A DNA stretch of 64,000 nt from Terfezia claveryi (taxonomy: Eukaryota; Ascomycota; Pezizomycetes; Pezizales; Pezizaceae). This document shows, in pieces, positions 10,536 to 20,546 of the stretch. Below the pieces are notes generated by a model. That model saw only the letters and a program-made list of their open reading frames with translations. It was not told the origin of the DNA and did no database searches. Within the stretch, counting starts at the first letter, position 1. Each line of letters starts with the position of its first letter. The stretch lies in assembly GCA_015179025.1 (NCBI GenBank), contig WHUX01000018.1, positions 1-64,000 of the forward strand. Direction: 5' to 3'. The position numbers and the translations under genes were made by a program.

Positions 10536-10696
10536 ATACTCGCTCTAACAGTTGCTCTGATACTCGCTCTTATACTCACTCTGATAGTCGCTCTAATACT
10601 CGCTACAACATTCGCTCTAATACTCGCTCTAATAATCACTATAACACTCACTCTAATACTCGCTCTAATACTCACTCTAATACTTGCTGTAATATG
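10536..10696 (+). repeat. 12-bp minisatellite (CTCGCTCTAATA)
   Basis: About 13 imperfect copies of a 12-bp unit. The same array appears in inverted form at 17984-18090 in the right arm of P1. Both strands are open in several frames purely because of the repeat. Confidence 0.85.
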
Positions 10697-11138
10697 CCTT
10701 AGAAAATTTATAAGACATTAGATAAAGAGCAAAGGAAAAAAGCACGAGAAGGGAAGTATAGATACCGGAAAACAATAGTGGCCAAGTCCGATTGCCAAGG
10801 CCAACAATATAGACTTTCCAAAGGCAATGAGATAACGGATAATAAGAGGGGTGGTATGACAGTGCTTAGCTCCGCTCAGCCACTATCATGCGCGAGTGCC
10901 GTACTACTCAATGCCTGACCTGGTAATAGTCATATTGGGAAATCATAGTCGTAGTACTGCAATATGTATGGAGTTCAGCTTTGTGATATATATCATAGGA
11001 AGTTATGCCTTCACGGCCTGTATATATATATCCAAGAAACTCATGCATTCGAGGCTTAAATATATATATGCATAGATTTCATGCTTTTACGATCTCTAGA
11101 TATACATGGAATTCATACTTTTGCGGCCTCTATACATT

Positions 11139-11683
11139 TGTCACAACCATCCTTTCCTAGCCAGGTTTGAGAGTCAGACGGGATTCCATCCAACTCTCGT
11201 TATTGTTGACTGATATTGTTGTTATCCCTGTTCCCGAGATAAGGGGTCTCGGGAACCTTATTCCTTCCGGTGGCCTTGGCCAGGAAGGAAGCCTGTATAT
11301 ATAGCTTGCTCTCTCCGCTCTCTCTTTGGATCTCCATCTAACGTCTTGTATACCCAATACAGGACCTTGCTTCTCCCAGCGCTTGTGCACCTCCCTTGTG
11401 CACATCCTTGTCTCATACAAACAACTTTGCAGTACAGCTGCCTCCCTTGACACACGCGGCAACTGCCTCCACGTGTCTCATGTCCCTTACCCTCTGCCTC
11501 TCTTGCCTCTTGCCCTTGCCCTCTGTCTCAGCCTTCCCCTGGTCACACACGTAGCATTCCTACATGTGTCTTACCCTAGCCTTTCCCCAGATCACATACG
11601 TAGCGCTCCTACATATGCGATTGCCCCTTGCTACTTCCCTGGCATACCCCTTGGTCGCCTTATCCCCCAGAGCCCTCGTTACA
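11139..11683 (+). repeat. Gypsy-1 5' LTR
   Basis: 545 bp, TG to CA ends, same length as the 3' LTR at 17068-17612, with scattered substitutions mostly of transition type. No standard primer-binding site (TGG start) is seen right after it; the following CTACGTTGGATCTT is shared with Gypsy-2. Confidence 0.95.
11296..11303 (+). promoter_or_regulatory. LTR TATA box
   Basis: TATATATA inside the LTR, conserved in all four LTRs (for example 17225-17232). It is the likely core promoter of the element, with transcription starting a short way downstream. Confidence 0.5.
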
Positions 11684-11717
11684 CTACGTTGGATCTTTCA
11701 GACCAACCGGTACGATG

Positions 11718-13098
11718 TCCACGAACATTACACTACCCACCGATAGATTCGCAGCCTGGAGGGCCACTCCGATCCTATCAGACCCGGCAGAACTATCAAC
11801 ATACCGACGAACTGTAATCGAGATCTTTACAAACACTTATGCCATCGGCGAACAATAAGGAGCGGACCTCCAGAAAGCCGAAAGGTGAATCCGAGAAGCC
11901 GAAGACGAAATAACCCTCCTTTGAGAAGATGCAATAGAGGACAGGATAACCATCCGGAGATTGACTCGTGCTTTAGACCTGGCCAATGGTCCAAAGAACC
12001 AGAAAACACAAGACCTACCAACTCCGCCCAAGTTTAACGGGGACCGGGGCCGGTTACGAGCATGGAAAAACTCTGTGTAAATAAAACTCTCTGGGGACTC
12101 GGCGAAGTTCCCCACGGTTCACCACCAGCTCTCATACGTCTATGGCCCATCAGCAAGAAAAAAGTGGCATCGGGACGCTAGGTGGTGTCTCCAGGAGACA
12201 GGGTTGTCTCTGGTGTCTTTTGTGTCTTTTATGTCTCCTAGGTGTCTTCTAAGTGTCACCCATGTGTCTCCCAGTGTCTCCCAGTATCTCCTGGAGACAC
12301 TGGGAGACATTCTGCCAATTGTGGAGACACACCTTGTCTCCAGTGGCAATACTGTCTCTAGAGACACTAGAGACAAACTATTTTCTTTCCTGATGCCTAC
12401 TGGAGGGTAAAGCTATGGACCAGGTACAACCCTTCGTCAAGGAAATGGGAATTGATCTGGTAGGTATCCCGGCACTAATGGCAATCCTGGACCGAGCCTT
12501 CGGGGACCCTGACCCTAAAGGAACCGCCAGCAGGGCCCTGCGAGATCTCAAGCAAAAACACAACGAACTGTCAGCCTATGTCGCTGAGTTCTCCAGGCTA
12601 GTAACAGAGCTCAATTGGAATGACGAAGCCAAGCTCAATCAGTTCAAAGACGGGCTTACCTTCGAGCTGAAAAAGGCTCTGGTTTACTGCCCACCAACCA
12701 AGACCCTGGAGGAACTTATTGAATAAGCTAGCTGGGTGGAACAACAGACAGTGGCACTCAGAGCCCCCCAAAAGACACTTCCGACCTCGACTCCCTGTAC
12801 CCTATTCCTGACAGCATGCACCTAACAACAACAACCCACACCAGTCAACAAGCCTGCGCACCCCTCCTTGGTAGTGGGTGGGGCTGCCCCCATGGACCTG
12901 TCAGCAGGTAGGCCACAGTTAACCTAGGAGGAGAGAGATCGCCGCCAAATGAACGGGTTGTACATTGCGTGTAGAAAAGGGGACCACTTTGTTGCGGCAT
13001 GTCTCCTCCGAAAAAATCGCTCCCTGGCTGCTCATGCCATCTCGGAAGCCCGGATCGAGGAGGTTGACAAGGTGGGAAAAGCCCTGTCCCTTGCCTAG
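11718..13098 (+). pseudogene. Gypsy-1 gag
   Basis: Starts at ATG 11718 with MSTNITLPTDRFAAWR, parallel to MSEPTPLPTDRFQAWR in Gypsy-2. The capsid part is split by a 248-bp insertion at 12148-12395 and resumes with LLEGKAMDQVQPF and ILDRAFGDPDPKGTASRAL. A CCHC knuckle follows near 12960, but its first Cys is Tyr (YIACRKGDHFVAAC) where Gypsy-2 has Cys. Further stops lie at about 11856, 11893 and 12724. The gag frame ends at TAG 13096-13098, inside the frameshift stem-loop. Confidence 0.85.
12148..12395. mobile_element. MITE-like GTGTCTCC-rich insertion in gag
   Basis: Gypsy-2 lacks this segment, and its gag reads straight through the site. The ends form inverted repeats: CATCAGCAAGAAAAAAGT at left, and CATCAGGAAAGAAAATAG read inward from the right. 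The bases at the junction (GCC or CC) may be a 2-3 bp duplication. The inside is made of GTGTCTCC and GGAGACA words and can fold back on itself. Confidence 0.65.
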
Positions 13099-13118
13099 TT
13101 ACTGACACTAGCAAGGGA
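13074..13118 (+). promoter_or_regulatory. Gag-pol -1 ribosomal frameshift signal
   Basis: Heptamer GGGAAAA (13074-13080) lies in the gag frame as G GGA AAA, the X XXY YYZ form. After a 6-nt spacer, TCCCTTGC (13087-13094) pairs with GCAAGGGA (13111-13118), extended by TAGT/ACTA around a 7-nt loop. The gag stop is inside the stem. The pol frame is exactly -1 to gag. Gypsy-2 has the same arrangement at 30255-30299. Confidence 0.8.
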
Positions 13119-16100
13119 CCTGCCTCAGGCCATTTAACTCTATCTTTGTCTGCATTTTCTGTGTATTCCGCTTCTTCTGTTGTTGATGAATCTCGCTTGT
13201 TCAGTGAGCATTTTGTTGTATCTATTTCTCTTAATATCAATAATAGAACAATCACCACGTCAGCCCTTATAGATTGCGGAGCCTCAAGAATTGCATTCGT
13301 TGACCAGGCCTTTATCAGTAAATTCGCTATACCCACGTCTAAGCTCAAAACCCCCCGCATTCTAGATGTCATCGATAGTCGACCCATCTCCTCCGAGGAT
13401 ATCACCGATATTGCTTGCATGCCTGCCCTGGTCGGGGATCACTCCGAGGCAAACCTTCCAATGTTCGTGACAAAGCTCAAATACCCGATTGTCCTTGGAA
13501 TCCCCTGGCTTAGAATGTATGATGTATCGGTCAGCTTCGGCTCCTATACCCTGCAGTTCAACAGCCAATATTGCAAAAAGCACTGCGGGAATCCAAAGGC
13601 CACCATTACTGGGTTGTGTGACTTGCCACCCCTGATAACCCACCCGACCCAAGTAGTACACCAGTCTGTACACATCAATGCTACTAAACCCCCTAGTCCC
13701 CCTGTTCCCCCGTTTTTTCCCCTGCGCCCTCGGTTTCCCCTGTGCCCCTGGTTCCCCCTGTCCCCTCTGTACCCCTGGTTCCCCAAAAACCTCTGAATGT
13801 TAGCTTCATCAGGGCAGGGGCTTTCGCTTACCTCACCAGGAGACACAAGCTGAAGGCTCATGCCCTATCTATACACGAGGTTAACTTGGAAATCAACAAG
13901 ATGCGGCCTAAGGAGGAGTGGAAGGCTATGGTCCCGGATGAATATCACGAGTTCATTGATCTGTTCTCGGAAAAGGCTGTAGAGAAACTCGTACCACACC
14001 GACCATATGACCACACTATCCCACTGGTAGAAGGTAAAACCCCCCCCTATGGGCCTCTCTATGGAATGTCCCAGGTTGAGCTGGAAGCCCTGAAGAAGTA
14101 CTTGGAAGAAAACCTCAACAAGAGCTTCATTCGCCACAGCTCCTCACCAGTGGGTGCCCCGGTGCTGTTCGTGAAGAAATCGGATGGCTCTCTTCAGTTG
14201 TGCGTTGATTATCGTGGCCTAAACGAGATAATGGTCAAAAACAGGTACCCCCTACCCCTAATCCAAGAGACATTAGCCAGGCTCTCCAAGGCCAAGTAGT
14301 TCACCAAACTGGATTTGAGAGGGGCATACAACCTGGTACGGATCGCCGAGGGGGAGGAGTGGAAAACTGCCTTCCGAACTCGTTATGGCCACTTTGAGTA
14401 TAATGTTATGCCTTTTGGGGTAACTAATGCCCCGGCCTCTTTCCAGCACTTTATTAATAATACCCTACAAGACTTTCTGGATGTGTTCTGCACAGCCTAC
14501 CTTGACGATATCCTGATCTATTCGGATACCCTGGCAGAGCACAAAATCCATGTTCGTCAAGTGTTGGAGAAGCTAGAGCAAGCCGGATTGTACCTCAAGC
14601 CTGAGAAATGCGAGTTTCATGTGCAAGAGGTCAAGTATCTGGTGTTAATCATCACCACGGAGGGCATCAGGATGGACCCTGCCAAGGTTTCCACTGTCCA
14701 GGAATGGCAAATCCCAGCGAATCTCAAGGATGTCCAGCTATTCCTAGGGTTCGCCAACTTTTACCAGCGTTTTATCCTGGGATATTCGAAGATCATAGCC
14801 GCCCTCACCGCCCTGACCAAAAAAGACCAGCGTTTCGACTGGAATCCAGAAGCCCAATCTGCCTTCCAAAACCTCAAGGAAGTCTTCTGCTCAGCGCCAA
14901 TCCTGGCACATTTCAACCCTGACCAGGAGTGTGTCGTCGAAACTGATGCCTCCGACTATATCTCCGCGGGAATCCTCTCTCAGAACGACGATAAAGGCAT
15001 CCTCCAGCCAGTAGCTTACTTCTCGAAAAAACACTCCCCAGCTGAGTGCAATTATGAGATCTATGATAAGGAGTTGATGGCTATCGTAAGGGCGTTCGAG
15101 GAGTAGAGGCCACACCTGGAGTCAGCTAAAGGATTATTGAGGTATTATCTGATCACAAAAACCTTGAGTATTTTACAACCACCAAGCTGCTCAACTGACA
15201 GCAGGCTAGGTGGTCAGAATTCCTCTCTCAATTCAACTTTAAGATCAAGTACCGTCCTGGAAAGGCTGGTGGCAAGCCCGATGCGTTAACTCGAAGATCA
15301 GGAGATCTCCCTAAGGGGGGGGATGAAAGTCTAAAATACCAAAATCAGGTGGTATTGAAGCCCGAAAACCTTGATCTGGCAGCCAATGTCCTTACTAAGG
15401 CTGAGGCCTCCGTGGAAGCCGACCTCCGACAACTAGTGAGACAGGCTTACCAAGGAGACCCTCTGGTCAGGGAAATCATCATTACAGTGGATTCAGGCCA
15501 GCACCGCCACCCCAACATCTCCCTGGCTGAATGTACTGTCCAGGAAGGCCTCCTTTACCACCTTGAATGGCTCTATGTGCCGGAAGGAGAGCTGCGCCTG
15601 CGTCTGATCAAGGAACACCATGATACCCTGGTGGCGGGTCACCCTGGAGTAGCCAAGACATTAGAGCTTCTGGCTAGGCAATACACCTGGATTGACCAGC
15701 GGAAGGACTTGGAGTGGTACATACGGAACTGCCATGTTTGCAAACGTGCTAAGCCTGTCCGCTATGCCTCATACGGGACCCTGAAACCTCTGGACATTCC
15801 AGATAGGCCCTGGCTGCACCTGACCATGGATTTTGTAACAGGATTGCCGGAAGACTCGGGGTTCAACACCATCCTGATGGTGGTTGATCGGTTGACAAAA
15901 ATGAGGTATGTTATACCTTGTTGGGATACCTGTTCTGCGCCGGAGTTGGCCAACCTATACCTCAATAATATGTTCCGGTATCACGGGCTCCCCGAATCGA
16001 TCGTATCCGACCATGGCCACCAGTTTACCTCAGAATTCTGGCAAGCCTTCTGCGAACTTCTGGGGATCAAAGTATGTCTGTCAACGGCATATCACCCCCA

Positions 16101-16884
16101 GATGGACGGCCAATCGGAGTGGATGAATGCCATTATGGAGTAGTATTTGAGGGTTTTCGTCAATTACCAGCAGGACAACTGGGTTTCATTGCTGGCAACC
16201 TGCGAATTCGCCGCCAACAACCATTTCTCGGAATCCTCCAAAACCTTGCCTTTCCTAGCTAACTACGGTTGGCACCCCCGGTTCGTGAATACCCTAGCGC
16301 CCCTGCAAAAAGCCAAAAAAAATGCCCTGGCCAAGGAGTTCGCAGCTAGGATTGCTGAACTCCACTCTACCCTGAAAGCTGAGCTGGAATATACACAAAC
16401 CAGGCAAGCCGAGTATGCCAACGGATCATGGTTGCCAGCTCCCAGATATCAACTAGGGGACAAGGTGTGGCTCTCCAGCCGGGACTTCCAGACAGAACGG
16501 CCATCTCGCAAGCTCGACCACAAGTTCCTGGGTCCATTCGAGGTGTTGGCTGCTGTAGGTACTCACGCCTACCGATTGAGGCTCCCCAAAGACATCAAAC
16601 GACACCCAGTCGTCCATGTCTCCGAGATCGAGCCTGCTGCTAGCGACCCTCTGCTAGGTCAGGAACACCCTCCACCTCCTCCTGTAGTTATCGAAGGTGA
16701 GGAGGAATGGGAGGTGGAGGAAGTGCTGAACTCTCGAAGAAGATATGGGCGCCTGCAATATAAGGTCAAATGGCTAGGGGATGGGGAGACGACCTGGCAA
16801 CCAGCCGAAGATCTAGAAAACGCACAGGACTTGGTCACCCTGTTCCACCAGTGTTACCTCCGGAAACCCTGCTCCGCCCAATGA
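13080..16884 (+). pseudogene. Gypsy-1 pol: protease, RT, RNase H, integrase, chromodomain
   Basis: Domains in order: aspartic protease with ALIDCGASRIAFVD near 13270, where Cys replaces the usual Thr/Ser; RT with [11 protein letters not shown] and [12 protein letters not shown], the catalytic YLDD intact near 14505; RNase H with [12 protein letters not shown] and YDKELMAIV; integrase with an HxxCxxC zinc region (GHPGVAKT, CHVCKRAK), the first Asp in TMDFVTGLPEDS, the second in VSDHGHQFT, and Glu in GQSEWMNAIME; and a chromodomain (WEVEEVLNSRRRYGRLQYKV to about 16830), which marks it as a chromovirus. In-frame stops at 14297 (also in Gypsy-2), 15103 (Trp in Gypsy-2) and 16141 (Gln in Gypsy-2) kill the copy. 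Confidence 0.92.
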
Positions 16885-17051
16885 TATTCTTGTTGTCCTA
16901 GAATTGGTTATTAGGGTTGTTATTGTCATTGTTGTCATGGTTATTGTTGGTATGTACTTCCAGCGTTGGGGTTGTGTTATGGGTTATTGGTTATTCGCCT
17001 GTATTGTTTGTTTGTTTTTTTTGCCTTGCCTTGCGTCGCTGGGGCTCCGAG

Positions 17052-17067
17052 CCTAAAGGGGGGATAG
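17052..17067 (+). other. Gypsy-1 polypurine tract
   Basis: AAAGGGGGGATAG directly before the 3' LTR, the expected plus-strand primer. The same tract, with one G fewer, abuts the Gypsy-2 3' LTR at 26396-26408. Confidence 0.8.
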
Positions 17068-17612
17068 TGTCACAACCGTCCTTTCCTAGCCAGGTTTGAC
17101 AGTCGGACGGGATTCCGTCCGACTCTCGTTATCGTTGACTGATATCGTTGTTATCCCTGTTCCCAAGATAAGGGGTCTCGGGAACCTTATTCCTTCCAGT
17201 GGCCTTGGCCAGGAAGGAAGCCTGTATATATAGCTTGCTCTCTCTGCCCTCTCGTTGGATCCCCATCCAACGTCTTGTATACCCAATACAGGACCTTACT
17301 TCTCCCAGCGCTTGTGCACCTCCCTTGTGCCTATCCTTGTCTCGTACAAACAACTCTGCAGTACAGCCGTCTCCCTTGACATATGCGGCAACTGCCTCCG
17401 TGTATCTCGTGTCCCTTACCCTCTGCCTCTCTTGCCTCTTGCCCTTGCCCCCCGTTTCAGCCTTCCCCTGGTCACACACGTAGCGTTTCTACATGTGTCT
17501 TACCCTAGCCTTTCCCCAGATCACACACGTAGTGCTCCTACATGTGCGATTGCCCCTTACCACTTCCCCGGTGTACCCCTTGGTCGCCTTATCCCCCAGA
17601 GCCCTCGTTACA
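17068..17612 (+). repeat. Gypsy-1 3' LTR
   Basis: 545 bp, TGTCACAACC to CTCGTTACA, partner of 11139-11683, with a TATATATA box at 17225. Confidence 0.95.
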
Positions 17613-17983
17613 GCATTTAAGCCTCAAATTCATAAGTTTCTTAAATATATATAAATAGGCTGTGAAGGCATAACTTCCTATGATACATATCACAAAGCAT
17701 GAACTCTATATATATCATAGTACTATGACTACGATTTCCCAATATGACTATTACCAGATTAGGCATTGAGTAGTACTGCACTTGCACACGATAGTGGGCT
17801 GAGCGAGGCTAAGCATTGTCATGCTACCCCTCTTATTATCTATTATCTCATAGTATTCGGAAAGTCTATATTGTCAGCCTTGGCAATTGTACTTGGTAAC
17901 TATAGTTTTCCTATATATATACCTTCCCCCCTCGCACCTTTTTCCTTTGCTCTTTATCCAATGTCTTGTATGATTTCCAAAGC

Positions 17984-18090
17984 ATATTAGAGTAAGTATT
18001 AGAGTGAGTATTAGAGCGAATATTAAAGTGATTATTAGAGCGAGTATTAGAGCAAGTATTAGAGTAAGTATTAGAGCGAGTGTTGTAGCG
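17984..18090 (-). repeat. 12-bp minisatellite, inverted copy
   Basis: Array of TATTAGAGCGAG-like units, the reverse complement of the array at 10536-10696, in the right arm of P1. Confidence 0.85.
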
Positions 18091-18164
18091 AGTATTAGTA
18101 TGCTATGTATACTATTATAATTAGTGAATAAAATGAATATTTCTCCTGTACATATTCTCGATCT

Positions 18165-18250
18165 GAAGTCTACTCTGAAATCTGCTCCGAAATCTGCTCC
18201 AGAATCTGCTCCAAATCTGCTTTGAAATCTGCTCTGAAATCTGCTTTAGT
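18165..18250 (-). repeat. 12-bp tandem repeat (TCTGCTCTGAAA)
   Basis: About seven imperfect copies, different in sequence from the neighbouring 12-bp array. Found only in the right arm of P1. Confidence 0.75.
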
Positions 18251-18309
18251 GCCAAGATTCCAGAGCTATTAGCATTATGCATAGCCTGTTCTAGTATTGT
18301 TATAAGCTG

Positions 18310-18475
18310 CATTTTAGCACTACTATATCACAACGGTATTCTTGACAATATAATAGTGACCATTTTTAGTCTCCACAATACTTACTAAAGCAATGGTATT
18401 CTAGACAATATGGTGGCAAACATTTTAGTCTCTACAATACTTACTAAAGCAACGGTATTCCAGACAATGCGTACT
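18310..18475 (+). repeat. About 65-bp tandem repeat, 2.5 copies
   Basis: Repeats containing GGTATTC, GACAATAT and ACAATACTTACTAAAGCAA recur at a period of about 65 bases. Inside the right arm of P1, with no counterpart in the left arm. Confidence 0.7.
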
Positions 18476-18618
18476 ATGTACTACGCGACGCTACTAAAAT
18501 AAAGTTGTCTTGTGTATATGGAAATAAATAGGAGTTGCCGACTAATATTAAAGTATCTACAATAATATAGGAATGCGACAGCGCTGCTCGTGCGATAACA
18601 TCCCCCTTTTTGGTACAG

Positions 18619-19060
18619 TATGTTAGCCCAATTTATACCTACCCCAGTCTGGGCAACTATCCTCACTAGCTTCCGGATCTTGATAGGTATGGCCTGAACA
18701 ACATCTTCGTTATAAACTAGTTTCTTAAACCATGTTATAACCTATAACAATAACATCAGCAATACAGTACTATGGAGGGGGATTAACATAAGGGTATAGT
18801 GGGGACATTGGAAGTCAATTCCACTGAAAAGCACGTGGGGGAAAAACATAGATACTACTGCAGGTCTCCTGCAGGTATGAAGAATCAGAGTACTATTTTA
18901 TGGGACGTACCTTAGTAATAATGGCCTTGTTGGGAGAACCATCAAATTGTTGGGTACCAAGTATTACTCTAGAGAAATCAAAGTTTTGTAAAAGGTCAAT
19001 GATCTTGCCATCGGGATAGATATCCACGTTATCAATATCAATATAATTGATTTTGATTAA
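18619..19060 (-). pseudogene. Upstream part of the gene split by P1
   Basis: Minus-strand coding-like sequence. A first block (19040-18910) reads IDIDNVDIYPDGKIIDLLQ and on to SPNKAIITK, ending AAG before GTACGT, a possible intron donor. A second block (18741-18619), after a possible acceptor TTATAG, reads FKKLVYNEDVVQAIPIKIRK, then TGVGINWANI. It runs in frame across the TA into the part at 10205-10087. The putative intron is 168 bp. No start codon was found; upstream sequence turns into hairpin-rich DNA. Family not recognised. Confidence 0.5.
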
Positions 19061-19300
19061 CGTGGTATCCCTCTCTTATCCTATGTAGTAGGATCAAGAG
19101 AGGGAGGAATTAATACATATTTTATATCTAATAAAATCCTATTTTAAAGGGGCGAAGGAGAGTAAGGAGGAGGGACTATATGGATGTATATATATATACC
19201 ATATAGAGAAGGGGGCTTAAAAAGAGAGCAAGGGAGAGGGCAGAGTTTTATCAATTTATAATTGATAAAATGAAGGAAGTTGGTCATTGAATTCCCAGCT
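19061..19300. other. Hairpin-rich, mitochondrial-DNA-like sequence
   Basis: Consecutive strong inverted repeats: CCACGTTA/TTAACGTGG (19028-19069), CCCTCTCTT with ATCCTA and their inverses (19075-19110), CTATATGG/CCATATAG (about 19172-19206), TTTTATCAATT/AATTGATAAAA (about 19244-19270). The style resembles fungal mitochondrial intergenic DNA. No mitochondrial gene is visible. Confidence 0.35.
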
Positions 19301-20261
19301 ATAAGGGAACAATTAAGGATGCTTTAATTGAGAATATACTGGGCGATGGGCATATCTCAAGAGTTGATATTTCAAAATACCCAAATATAAATACTAGATT
19401 TATATTTATATTTTTAGCTTAAAATTTACCCTATCTTAGACATTTAAAATTTTAGTGTATTCATCTATTTCTACTGTAACAGAACCAATCTTTTAGCCAA
19501 ATTCTGAGTTAACAAGTAAAAAAGCCCATATAATATTAATTTTAACAACTAAGATATGCCAACTTTATAAGTAGACTAATAATTAAAAATATATAATGTT
19601 TTACTATAGTGTAATACTCCATAAAGCAAAGCAAAATAAAATATTAGATAGAAAACCTATTAAAGTTGTACCTTTAAATATTGAAGAGCTATTAAACCTA
19701 TAAGTCTATAGAACCTATTGAAATTATAGGGAGATAGATATTGGGATAATAGAATTTAAAGCTTTATATAGACAATTTTACTAAAGAAGAAGTTTTAATA
19801 TTAGTTGATTTACTCTATAGCTTTTTGCAAGTACTACCTTTAGGTGCTTTAATAAAAAAATCTAGTATAAACAAATGAACTAGTAATAATACTAATTACT
19901 AGAGAATTTATATTAGTAATTCAAGTATTAATAAATTAAGATACTAGTGAGTCCTTTAAGATACTTTAAAATTAAGACTTTAAAAAAGATAGTATCAAGT
20001 AGGACCCTCCTTAAATTTACTATATACTGAAATTTTCTAATAATTAAAATACCATATAATATTAATCTATATTAATACAAGTAATAAAGCTTAATATCTA
20101 ATAATAACCAGCAGAAAACCTATATGCTTTAAATTTATAATTAAATATGGATTCTGCTATTATTGAAAACACTATTAATAAAGGCAATAATATTTAAGTT
20201 TTAAATACTCATACTAATCCCTAGCTAACTTTATAAGATAAAGCATTTTTAAAAAAAGAGG
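19301..20261. other. Very AT-rich tract, no gene
   Basis: Low-GC sequence that looks like the mutated Copia body to its right and probably belongs to the same RIP-like tract. No frame or family is readable. Confidence 0.5.
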
Positions 20262-20546
20262 TATAAGATTATGAGGTTATATAATGAAGGAATTATAAAG
20301 AGAATTATATTTATATTTAAAAAAGAGAGTTATCTAGATATTGCTATAAGCTTATTACTATGATTTAAGTACTTTACTTTTAAAAAGATATTTTTTACAT
20401 ACTTTCTAGCTCTTTTATCCTTTACAGTCTTTTTTTAATTGCCTTAATGTAGAATTCTAGTATTCTCTTTATATTTCTAATTGTTTTCTTTTGGTTACTT
20501 ACTTTCTATAATCCTTCATGAGTACTAGTGAGAGTTATTTATAATA
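20262..20546 (-). repeat. Copia-A 3' LTR, heavily mutated
   Basis: Aligns base for base over 285 positions with the 5' LTR at 32952-33236. Almost every difference is a G or C there and an A or T here, with only one or two exceptions (such as a T-to-A near 20405). The TG/CA ends have become TA/TA. Confidence 0.85.

Larger units (their letters stand above)
11139..17612 (+). mobile_element. Gypsy-1: chromodomain Gypsy retrotransposon, 6,474 bp
   Basis: Two 545-bp LTRs (TGTCACAACC to CTCGTTACA) flank gag, protease, RT, RNase H, integrase and a C-terminal chromodomain in standard Gypsy order. Flanking bases are ACATT at left and GCATT at right, a 5-bp target duplication with one transition. It lies near the centre of P1. 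Several stops and a 248-bp insertion in gag make it inactive on its own. Confidence 0.95.
10206..18618. mobile_element. P1: TA-flanked inverted-repeat element holding Gypsy-1
   Basis: The ends are inverted: CTGTACCAAAAAGCGGGATG then TTATCGC from 10206, and the same with one change read inward from 18618. A TA lies just outside each end (10204-10205 and 18619-18620). After the terminal 30 bases the arms diverge, then match again over about 500 bases (10540-11046 against 17613-18090), including the 12-bp minisatellite. Without Gypsy-1 the element is about 1.93 kb and has no transposase. The TA duplication suggests a nonautonomous Tc1/mariner-type or foldback element. Two head-to-head LTRs are the alternative, since the ends include a purine run, but similarity stops exactly at the TA. 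Confidence 0.6.

Noticed and set aside
10475..10721. Open frames on both strands
   Set aside because: Produced by the 12-bp array; not coding.
10206..18618. P1 arms as two head-to-head LTRs
   Set aside because: Similarity stops exactly at the flanking TA on both sides, and the outside sequences form one gene; kept only as an alternative.
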